From an uncultured Opitutaceae bacterium (GTDB lineage: Bacteria > Verrucomicrobiota > Verrucomicrobiia > Opitutales > Opitutaceae), in the NCBI GenBank assembly GCA_937128785.1, contig CAKZMS010000597.1:1-5924 (forward strand): 5,924 bases of DNA. The letters are read 5' to 3'. The translations under genes and the position numbers were made by a program. Shown here piece after piece: positions 1 to 5,276 of this stretch; positions within the stretch are counted from its first letter, which is position 1, and each line of letters begins with the position of its first letter. The notes beneath the pieces are model-generated. The model was given only the letters and a program-made list of their open reading frames with translations, did not search any database and was not told where the DNA came from.

Positions 1-220
1 GGCCCGGCGGCTCAACCGGGGGCGGGGGTGGGCTGCCACTCAACCAACTGGTCTCCGCGCCGACCGGGCGCAGATCGGCAATGACACCCCCACCCTGCTC
101 AACCTTCAGGCGCATGCTGCCGTCCCGCAATTCCCAGGCGGACGGAGGCTCCGCCGCCAAACCTGACACCAGAATCGCGGCCCAAAACCACCCGGCCCAG
201 GGGCGTGCCCAGCGTTTCAT
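1..220 (-). CDS. Exported protein of unknown family, N-terminal 73 codons only (runs off left edge)
   Basis: The gene opens at an ATG read leftward from 220, stays open for 73 codons and leaves the window. Residues 1-23 read as a Sec signal peptide: basic start (K2, R3, R6), a Trp/Ala/Leu-rich hydrophobic stretch (about residues 8-20) and a likely cleavage after L-A-A at 21-23. The mature part begins E-P-P-S-A-W-E-L and carries 'GGGVIADLRP' near residues 43-52, followed by a proline run at about 64-68. The 'sugar-surface-GG-I' style of this start recalls beta-sandwich mutarotase-like carbohydrate proteins, but too little is present to name a family. It lies 33 bases downstream of the GH20 stop, same strand, so it is probably the next gene of the same operon and acts in the periplasm or outside the cell. 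There is no clear Shine-Dalgarno sequence; the signal-peptide character is what supports this start. Confidence 0.72.
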   Translation of the reverse strand, partial: MKRWARPWAGWFWAAILVSGLAAEPPSAWELRDGSMRLKVEQGGGVIADLRPVGAETSWLSGSPPPPPVEPPG

Positions 221-253
221 GGTTCGGATCACGGCCAACGGTTCCCGATCGGC

Positions 254-1804
254 CTAAGCCAGTTTTTCGACCCCCGGAGCCGGCTCATCGAGATCCGTGC
301 GACCTTTGCGGTCCTTCCCCGCGACGTCCTCGCGCAAGGCCGGGCCGGGCTGCAGTCCGTCCACGCGGGCGCGGGCAGACAACAGATCCACGCGGGCCTT
401 GAACTCATCAAAGGGCATCAGGTTGTGGGCTCCACACCACAGGACTTCACTCAAACCCCAGAGCCGAGGAAAGATCATGTGTTCCAGCTCCGATTCATCC
501 ACATATTCGGTCCACATGTTGGCCTCGGCCCCCACCACCATTTTCGCCGAGGCTTCGTCCAGCCCGGCCGTGGGGTCGAAACTGAAGACGTCGCGCAGGT
601 CGATCTGACTGAGCGCCATGTCGAGATAACAAAAGCGTCGCGGCGAGGCGATGACCGGGAACCCCCGGTCGGCGGCCAACTTGATGATGCGCTCATCGCG
701 CCAGGCCTGCACCATCATCCCCGACATCGGCTCCCCCTCGAGGATCTCGTCCCACCCGATGGCCGTGCGACCGTGTCGTTGGAGGAACGCGGCGATGCGA
801 TTCACGAAATAGGATTGCAGGGCGGTCTCGTCGGCCAATCCCTCCGCCTTGATCCGCGCCTGACAGTCGGGACAGTCCCGCCATTGCGCCTTGTCGCATT
901 CGTCCGCGCCCAAGTGAACGTAAGGAAATGGGAACAGGTCCACGACTTCACTCAGCACATTTTCCAAAAACTCGAATACGTGATCCTTGCCCGCGTTATA
1001 GTTGTGCGGAAACAGCCCCCATTGGGCCTTCACCTCGACCGGCACCTGATGGCACCCAAGATCCGGATAACAGGCCAATGCCGCGGTCGCATGCCCCGGC
1101 ATCTCGATCTCGGGCACGATGTCGATCCCTCGTTGGGTCGCATACTCCACGATGTCCCTGATGTCGTCGTGCGAGTAAAACTGGCGGCGGCCGGCGGATT
1201 CATCGGTCCGGCGCGCGCCCACTTCCGTGAGTCGCGGGTAGCGCTTGATCTCGATCCGCCATGCCTGGTCATCCGTCAGGTGCCAGTGGAACCGATTCAG
1301 TTTGCTGGCCGCCATCCCGTCGAGAATGCGGCAGATGACGGGCTTGGGGACAAAGTGCCGGCAGCAATCGAGCAACATCCCCCGCCACGCAAACTCCGGC
1401 GCGTCGACCATCAAAACCAGCGGCCAATCCCGCGTGTCCGGTGCATGGAGATCGAGCACGGTCTGCACGCCATGCCCCCAGCCCGCGGCGGTCCGGGCCT
1501 CGACCCGAATCCCCCGCGGAAAGATGGTCAGGCGATAGGCCTCCGGTCCACCGGGCAGCGTTTCGGCGGGGTGGACGAGAACAATGTCGGCTTGTTCCGG
1601 CGAGGTGACATTGCTCCTCACCACCACGCCCCGTTTGCCCAGGCCATGCTGCAAACGGTGGAGCGCGGCGATCGCCTCCTCCGGCGCCGAAATCCGCAGA
1701 TCTTCACCCGGCGCAAAACGCCCTTCCTCCCATTCGGCAAACCGGGGACGAGGGACGACGGCACCCGGAAAAACGGATGAGGCAGGCGAAGAAGAATCGG
1801 ACAT
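254..1804 (-). CDS. GH20 beta-N-acetylhexosaminidase, no signal peptide
   Basis: A 516-residue glycoside hydrolase family 20 enzyme, which releases terminal beta-linked GlcNAc or GalNAc by substrate-assisted catalysis. Residues about 14-134 fit the small N-terminal GH20b-type domain; about 137-456 is the catalytic barrel. Family motifs are in order: RGMLLDCCRHF (141-151), NRFHWHLTDDQAWRIE (170-185), PEIEMPGH (231-238), HLGADEC (297-303) with the catalytic Asp-Glu pair D301-E302, GWDE (350-353), GAEANMWTEY (425-434) and FPRLWGLSEVLW (445-456). A charged tail (about 490-516) extends past the barrel. The start is fixed: an in-frame TGA lies 33 bases upstream with no other start codon between. 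The N-terminus (MSDSSSPASS) is polar, so the enzyme is probably cytoplasmic, working on imported oligosaccharides such as chitin- or glycan-derived fragments. It follows the receptor gene by 73 bases. Exact sugar specificity cannot be read from the sequence. Confidence 0.95.
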   Translation of the reverse strand: MSDSSSPASSVFPGAVVPRPRFAEWEEGRFAPGEDLRISAPEEAIAALHRLQHGLGKRGVVVRSNVTSPEQADIVLVHPAETLPGGPEAYRLTIFPRGIRVEARTAAGWGHGVQTVLDLHAPDTRDWPLVLMVDAPEFAWRGMLLDCCRHFVPKPVICRILDGMAASKLNRFHWHLTDDQAWRIEIKRYPRLTEVGARRTDESAGRRQFYSHDDIRDIVEYATQRGIDIVPEIEMPGHATAALACYPDLGCHQVPVEVKAQWGLFPHNYNAGKDHVFEFLENVLSEVVDLFPFPYVHLGADECDKAQWRDCPDCQARIKAEGLADETALQSYFVNRIAAFLQRHGRTAIGWDEILEGEPMSGMMVQAWRDERIIKLAADRGFPVIASPRRFCYLDMALSQIDLRDVFSFDPTAGLDEASAKMVVGAEANMWTEYVDESELEHMIFPRLWGLSEVLWCGAHNLMPFDEFKARVDLLSARARVDGLQPGPALREDVAGKDRKGRTDLDEPAPGVEKLA

Positions 1805-1809
1805 AGTTG

Positions 1810-1822
1810 GGCTGATCCAGCC
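1810..1822 (-). other. Small hairpin abutting the GH20 start codon
   Basis: The 13 bases form a perfect 5-bp stem (GGCTG/CAGCC) with a 3-base loop, ending five bases before the GH20 ATG. It occupies the place where a ribosome-binding site would be expected, and no purine-rich Shine-Dalgarno sequence is visible there. It may modulate initiation of the second gene of the operon, but a stem this short can occur by chance in GC-rich DNA. Confidence 0.3.
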
Positions 1823-1828
1823 AGCGGC

Positions 1829-1850
1829 GCCATCACCTGACAGCGATGGC
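1829..1850 (-). other. Intercistronic inverted repeat between receptor and GH20 genes
   Basis: GCCATC at 1829-1834 pairs perfectly with GATGGC at 1845-1850 around a 10-base loop. It lies in the 73-base spacer between the receptor stop (1878-1880) and the GH20 start (1804). No T-run follows in the leftward direction, so it is not a convincing intrinsic terminator. It could be an mRNA-processing or stability element that lets the two genes be expressed at different levels, or chance. Confidence 0.3.
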
Positions 1851-1877
1851 GACTTTGGCTCAATACCTCAAACCGGA

Positions 1878-4076
1878 CTAGAATCTAAACTTCGCGGTGG
1901 CTTGGATGTTCCGGCCGTTGGCGTAAAACTTGTTGCGTGAAAAATAGAACTCATCGGTCGCATTATTCAAACGCACGGTGATTTCCCACGGTTTTTCGCC
2001 GGAGCTCTTGTAACCCACCACGAGATCGGCCGTCGTGTAGCCGGGATACTCGTAGGTCTGATTGACCGCCTGTGAATTGATCGCGGAGGAGCTGCGGGCG
2101 TTGACGCCGAGACCGGCGAAGAACCCGCTCAACGGACCATCGGAGAAGGTGTATTTTTGCCACAGGGCAAAGTTGTGCTCCGGAGTTTCACCCAGCGGGT
2201 TGCCCTCCGAAGTGGGATCGTCGGCGTTGGACACCACGTAGGCATCAATGTAGGCGTAGCTCAGCGTGACCTGATAGTTCTCCACCGGGGTCAGAATCAT
2301 GTCGGTCTCGAACCCGCGGCTGCGTTCCTCACCACTGGCCGCAAACCACAGGCCGTTGTCCGGGTCGTTGAGCCGGCGTTCCACGTCCTGTCTGACAATA
2401 CCGACCTTGTTGATATCAAAGACACTGAGGGTGGCATTAAACCGGCCGTTCGGGGCGTTGAACTTTAGGCCGAGGTCCAACCCTTCGCCAGTGGCCGGAT
2501 CGAAGGTCCCTCCATCGGGGTTCACCGCCGTGTTCGGGGAGAAGGATTCGCTGTAGGACGCATAAATGCCGAGACTATCAGTGAGCGAATAGACCGCGCC
2601 CACCTGAGGAGTGACATTGTCGCTCTTGGGCACCGGCGTGGTGGTGACGGGGTTGGCCCGACGGTTGGTGTTGGCGGCCTCCACCTCGTCGTAACGCACG
2701 CCCGCCAGGGTATGGAGCTTGGAGTCCATCAACTCCCCTTGATGCATCGCGTAGAGCGACCGTGTGTCCTGCTCGAAGTAGAAATCCGCCGGCGTGATGG
2801 CGCGATCCGCCGGCGCAATGGGAATGCTGAAATCCCACGAGGCCGGATCCTCGAACGACGTGTCCGGGAAAATCCGATTCTGGCGCCGCGCCAGCTGATC
2901 CTGCTCGAAGGCCGCTGCCTCGATGCCAAACAACAATCGGTGCGTGATGTTGTCGGTTTCAATCCTGCCGGTCAGCTCGCCCTGAAACACGAGCTCCTCC
3001 CGATCGACATAGCGGGCCAGGGCATTGGTGCGGAAAAATCCGAGTTGTCCTCTGGAGCGGCGTTCGTTGCCGGCGCCGTTGCGGGCGTCCTGCTCCAGAT
3101 CCGTGGTCGTGTGATTGACCACCGCGCGCATGGCCCAGCGGTCATTCGCAAACCGATGCTGGAAGTCCGCGCTGAGATAAAGTGATTCCGACTTCTTAAA
3201 GGCATCAAATCCCTGATGATTGAACGTCTTCGGAACCCCATAGTAGAAACCCGGGATGAAACCGATGCGTTCGTTGCTGTCGTTGAGTTTGGTGGTGGCG
3301 GCTCCCTGCGGAACCGCATCAAGATCCTGATACTCCAAGGCCATCAACAGCGACGAGGTGTCGTTGAAATTGAACACCATCGACGGCGCAAACGTGATGG
3401 TTTTCGAATGAGCGTAATCCTGCTCGTAGCCGATATCGCTCTTCCCGCCGATCACGCGGTAGGCCGCCGTGACGCCCGAACCTTCGCTCAGCGGACCCGT
3501 GACGTCGAACTCCGCCCGATACGTGCTGTAGTCGCCCGCCTGAAGATTGAGGGATCCGCTTTGGACGTATTGCGGCTTCTTGGTGATCATGTTGATCAAG
3601 CCGCCCGGCTCGGTGATGCCATAGAGAATCGCCGCCGGTCCCTTGACCACCTCGACCCGGTCCAACGTCAGGGTGGACACCCAATTGGACTCCGAAAGCG
3701 TATCAATCCCGTTGCGCATCGGGTTCGGATTCACAAAACCGCGCAAATTGAAACGGCCGGGCTCGTTGGTGGACGGACTGACCGAGGCCGAATAACTCAT
3801 GATGCTCTCAATGTCGGTGGCGTTGACATCATCCATGAAGGTTCGGGTCACGACCTGCACGTTCATGGGCAAGTCCTGCAACGGGATGTCCGTCTTGGTC
3901 GCACTGATCGAGTTGCTGGCGTAGTAGCCCACATCTTTGGCCGTGTTCACCTCAAACGGCGAGAGCACGACCGGGTCGTCATCTTGAGCCTTCAGACATG
4001 AGAGTCCCAGCGTCAGGGCGGCCAAAATCCCCCGGGTGGGAATGCGAGTGGGCAAATAGGGTGTCAGGATGTTCAT
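1878..4076 (-). CDS. TonB-dependent outer-membrane receptor, siderophore-receptor-like plug
   Basis: A 732-residue outer-membrane beta-barrel that takes up a ligand using TonB/ExbB/ExbD energy. Signal peptide: basic residues R11 and R15, hydrophobic GILAALTLGLSCL (about 16-28), likely cleavage after A30. Then comes DDDPVVLSPFEV (32-43), the segment I associate with Opitutaceae receptors. The plug spans about 58-170: TKTDIPLQDLPMNVQVVT (60-77), NLRGF (110-114), DRVEVVKGPAAILYG (139-153), EPGGLINMITKKP (156-168). These match the ferric-siderophore receptor style more than SusC. The barrel fills the rest, with GVRYD (459-463), YASYSESFSPN (505-515), GLDLGLKFN (532-540) and a C-terminal FRF, the terminal Phe being the usual barrel-assembly signal. 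There is no STN domain. I chose the ATG at 4076 because the signal peptide starts there; a TTG at 4151 would add 25 polar residues in the promoter region. It appears to lead the leftward operon. Confidence 0.93.
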   Translation of the reverse strand: MNILTPYLPTRIPTRGILAALTLGLSCLKAQDDDPVVLSPFEVNTAKDVGYYASNSISATKTDIPLQDLPMNVQVVTRTFMDDVNATDIESIMSYSASVSPSTNEPGRFNLRGFVNPNPMRNGIDTLSESNWVSTLTLDRVEVVKGPAAILYGITEPGGLINMITKKPQYVQSGSLNLQAGDYSTYRAEFDVTGPLSEGSGVTAAYRVIGGKSDIGYEQDYAHSKTITFAPSMVFNFNDTSSLLMALEYQDLDAVPQGAATTKLNDSNERIGFIPGFYYGVPKTFNHQGFDAFKKSESLYLSADFQHRFANDRWAMRAVVNHTTTDLEQDARNGAGNERRSRGQLGFFRTNALARYVDREELVFQGELTGRIETDNITHRLLFGIEAAAFEQDQLARRQNRIFPDTSFEDPASWDFSIPIAPADRAITPADFYFEQDTRSLYAMHQGELMDSKLHTLAGVRYDEVEAANTNRRANPVTTTPVPKSDNVTPQVGAVYSLTDSLGIYASYSESFSPNTAVNPDGGTFDPATGEGLDLGLKFNAPNGRFNATLSVFDINKVGIVRQDVERRLNDPDNGLWFAASGEERSRGFETDMILTPVENYQVTLSYAYIDAYVVSNADDPTSEGNPLGETPEHNFALWQKYTFSDGPLSGFFAGLGVNARSSSAINSQAVNQTYEYPGYTTADLVVGYKSSGEKPWEITVRLNNATDEFYFSRNKFYANGRNIQATAKFRF

Positions 4077-4110
4077 GGTTTTAGGGGTATCAGGATTAAC
4101 AAAAGAAAGA

Positions 4111-4130
4111 TTTGTTTCACTTTGTTTCGA
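4111..4130. repeat. Tandem 10-base direct repeat overlapping the palindrome
   Basis: TTTGTTTCAC (4111-4120) is followed at once by TTTGTTTCGA (4121-4130); eight of ten bases agree. The unit length is close to one helical turn, so the two TTTGTTTC copies face the same side of the DNA. The second copy forms the left half of the palindrome at 4123-4134. It could be a second half-site for a regulator or a chance product of AT-rich sequence. Confidence 0.45.
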
Positions 4131-4142
4131 AACATTTATATT
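4114..4142 (+). promoter_or_regulatory. Weak candidate promoter for the esterase/ABC genes
   Basis: Reading rightward, TATATT (4137-4142) matches the -10 consensus at five of six positions, and GTTTCA (4114-4119) sits 17 bases upstream with three of six matches to TTGACA. The palindrome at 4123-4134 would then lie between the two boxes. The implied leader is about 100 bases. AT-rich DNA gives such matches easily, so this is tentative. Confidence 0.22.
4123..4134. promoter_or_regulatory. 12-bp perfect palindrome, candidate repressor operator
   Basis: TGTTTCGAAACA is a perfect 12-bp palindrome with a central CG. It directly adjoins the candidate leftward -10 box TATAAA (4135-4140) and lies 47 bases upstream of the receptor ATG. 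Short palindromes with a central CG are typical of LacI-family operators, which commonly control sugar-uptake genes; that assignment is inference and no regulator gene is in the window. Confidence 0.5.
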
Positions 4143-4166
4143 TTGTGTCAATTATTTATCTTTCAA
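4135..4166 (-). promoter_or_regulatory. Candidate sigma-70-like promoter for the receptor operon
   Basis: Reading leftward, TTGAAA (4166-4161) and a consensus TTGACA (4151-4146) are -35 candidates, and TATAAA (4140-4135) is a -10 candidate matching TATAAT at five of six positions. The spacing is not ideal: TTGAAA to TATAAA is 20 bases, while TTGACA would need a -10 inside the adjacent palindrome, where no good match exists. If TATAAA is used, transcription would begin inside or just past the palindrome at 4123-4134, giving a leader of about 50 bases. The exact boxes are inference. Confidence 0.35.
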
Positions 4167-4170
4167 TTTC

Positions 4171-4182
4171 CGAATCGATTCG
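4171..4182. promoter_or_regulatory. Second 12-bp perfect palindrome, candidate upstream operator
   Basis: CGAATCGATTCG is a perfect 12-bp palindrome, 48 bases centre to centre from the one at 4123-4134, and both share TCGA at the centre. It lies just upstream of the leftward -35 candidate TTGAAA. The flanking arms differ between the two palindromes, so they may bind different proteins or the second may be fortuitous. Confidence 0.4.
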
Positions 4183-4246
4183 TTTTCACCGTGCCATCGC
4201 CTGCTCGGGATGATGTTTTTGGTGCATCTCGGCGGGCCTGACTCTC

Positions 4247-5251
4247 ATGCCTCATTCCCCGCCCTCATCGACGCTGCTCTGCGCTATTCGTCTCGGAGCT
4301 ATGCCGGCGTCTGCCGCGACCAATGAGGCCACCTCCTCCCGCGAATCATCCGCCCCCTTCATGTCCGACGAAAGCCCTCGATTGAATTCCCCCATAGTTA
4401 TAAAACTATGGCCGGAGGGCGTGCCCGATCAGACTTCCCCTCCTCCGCCCCGCCAAACCGACACTCGACGCTATTGGTCGATTAACGACCCGGACCTTAC
4501 GGTCTTTCCGGCCGCCAAACCTGCGCCCGGAGCCCCCCTCATACTGGTCATTCCGGGTGGGGGTTACCACCGCAACAGCTGGCTCAACGGCGGACTCCGG
4601 ATTGCCCGCTGGCTCAATCAGGCGGGGATCACGGCGGCGGTGCTCAAATACCGCTTATCCGAATACAACTACCCCTCGCAGTTGCAGGACGCCCAACGGG
4701 CGCTGCGCATGCTCCGTCGCCGGGCCGCCAGTTTGGGCGGCCGCCCCGACAATATCGGCGTGATCGGCGCCTCGGCCGGCGGTCACCTGGCCGCCCACCT
4801 CGCCACCACCTGGGACCTCGATACGGGGCTGGTGCCTGATGACTTCTCCACCACCAACGCCCGGCCTGATTTTCAAATCCTCCTCTATCCCGTCGTCACG
4901 GGGCAAGAGCCGCATGTTCACCACGCATCCCGCCGCCACGTGCTGGGGGAACACCCCACGGAGGAACAGATCGCCGCGTTCTCCCTCGAGGGACTCGTGC
5001 GGCCCGATACCCCACCCGCCTTCATCGTCGCCACGGGACGGGATCAGGTTGTGCCGATCGAAAACAGTCTGATGCTTTACCGGGCTCTGCGTGAAGCCGG
5101 GGTCCCGGTCGACCTGCACCTCTACGAAGAGGGTGCCCACGGGTTCGGGGTGCAAAACGTGGATCTGCCGGTTTCCGGCTGGACGAATCTCGCCATCCAA
5201 TGGATGCGACATCACAAATTTCTCTCCCCCGTGGTCCCCACCTCAAACTGA
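4247..5251 (+). CDS. Alpha/beta-hydrolase esterase, acetyl-xylan esterase / BD-FAE-like
   Basis: A serine esterase of 334 residues that probably removes acetyl or related acyl groups from carbohydrates. Motifs: IKLWPEGVP (52-60), oxyanion region VIPGGGYH (101-108), [18 protein letters not shown] (120-137), [15 protein letters not shown] (143-157), nucleophile elbow GASAGGH (174-180) with S176, [11 protein letters not shown] (206-216), [12 protein letters not shown] (263-274) with D266, and EEGAHGFG (294-301) with H298. S176-D266-H298 form the expected triad. The start is uncertain. From ATG 4247 the first 24 residues hold a weak hydrophobic stretch ending ASA, a marginal signal peptide. ATG 4361 (residue 39, MSDESPRL) would give a 296-residue cytoplasmic protein that still includes the whole family region. 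An in-frame TGA at 4211 bounds upstream extension. It is followed 25 bases later by the ABC ATPase gene, likely cotranscribed. Confidence 0.9.
   Translation: MPHSPPSSTLLCAIRLGAMPASAATNEATSSRESSAPFMSDESPRLNSPIVIKLWPEGVPDQTSPPPPRQTDTRRYWSINDPDLTVFPAAKPAPGAPLILVIPGGGYHRNSWLNGGLRIARWLNQAGITAAVLKYRLSEYNYPSQLQDAQRALRMLRRRAASLGGRPDNIGVIGASAGGHLAAHLATTWDLDTGLVPDDFSTTNARPDFQILLYPVVTGQEPHVHHASRRHVLGEHPTEEQIAAFSLEGLVRPDTPPAFIVATGRDQVVPIENSLMLYRALREAGVPVDLHLYEEGAHGFGVQNVDLPVSGWTNLAIQWMRHHKFLSPVVPTSN
4392..4411 (+). repeat. Perfect 8-bp inverted repeat inside the esterase coding start
   Basis: CCATAGTT (4392-4399) and AACTATGG (4404-4411) pair perfectly around the loop ATAA. The element encodes part of P-I-V-I-K-L-W of the esterase with the codons ATA, GTT, ATA, AAA, CTA, which are AT-rich and unlike the GC-ending codons used around it. 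It begins 31 bases after the alternative start at 4361. It could be an mRNA hairpin affecting initiation, or a protein-binding site within the gene. Confidence 0.5.
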
Positions 5252-5276
5252 TTCCAACGTCCCCCCCTTCCCTCCC
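5252..5276 (+). other. Pyrimidine-rich spacer ahead of the ABC ATPase start
   Basis: Twenty-two of these 25 bases are C or T, including a run of seven C, directly before the ATG of the ATPase. This is the opposite of a purine-rich Shine-Dalgarno leader. The short spacer supports cotranscription with the esterase; initiation there may depend on translational coupling or another SD-independent route. Confidence 0.45.

Larger units (their letters stand above)
4077..4246. promoter_or_regulatory. AT-rich divergent promoter region between receptor and esterase genes
   Basis: These 170 bases separate two start codons pointing away from each other and are visibly richer in A and T than the coding DNA on either side, especially 4095-4185. 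They contain two 12-bp palindromes, a tandem 10-base repeat and several hexamers resembling sigma-70 promoter boxes for both directions. I see no convincing gene here: small open frames are present but have no signal peptide, family motif or conserved look. The 4190-4246 part is GC-richer and is probably the leader of the esterase mRNA. Confidence 0.7.

Noticed and set aside
425..1780. A 451-codon open frame on the plus strand, opposite the GH20 gene
   Set aside because: It lies entirely antisense to a GH20 gene with every catalytic motif intact; its translation is Pro/Arg/His-rich, has no recognisable domain, and is explained by high GC content removing stops.
1829..1850. Intrinsic terminator after the receptor gene
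   Set aside because: The stem is only 6 bp with a 10-base loop and no T-run follows, so it was kept only as an inverted repeat.
1618..1863. Minus-strand frame overlapping the GH20 start, considered as a frameshifted signal peptide for the enzyme
   Set aside because: Its start (MSQSRHRCQVM) is not followed by a proper hydrophobic core, and the in-frame GH20 N-terminus is complete, so no frameshift is needed.
3216..4001. A 261-codon open frame on the plus strand, opposite the receptor gene
   Set aside because: Antisense to a clear TonB-dependent receptor; the translation is Arg/His/Val-rich without family motifs.
4077..4151. Extension of the receptor to a TTG start at 4151 (25 extra residues)
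   Set aside because: The added residues are polar and would bury the signal peptide inside the protein; they come from AT-rich DNA with the promoter-like boxes and the palindrome. ATG 4076 gives a normal signal peptide at the N-terminus.
4210..4326. Short plus-strand frame starting MMFLVHLGG upstream of the esterase
   Set aside because: Thirty-eight codons with no family resemblance, overlapping the esterase start in another frame; likely chance.
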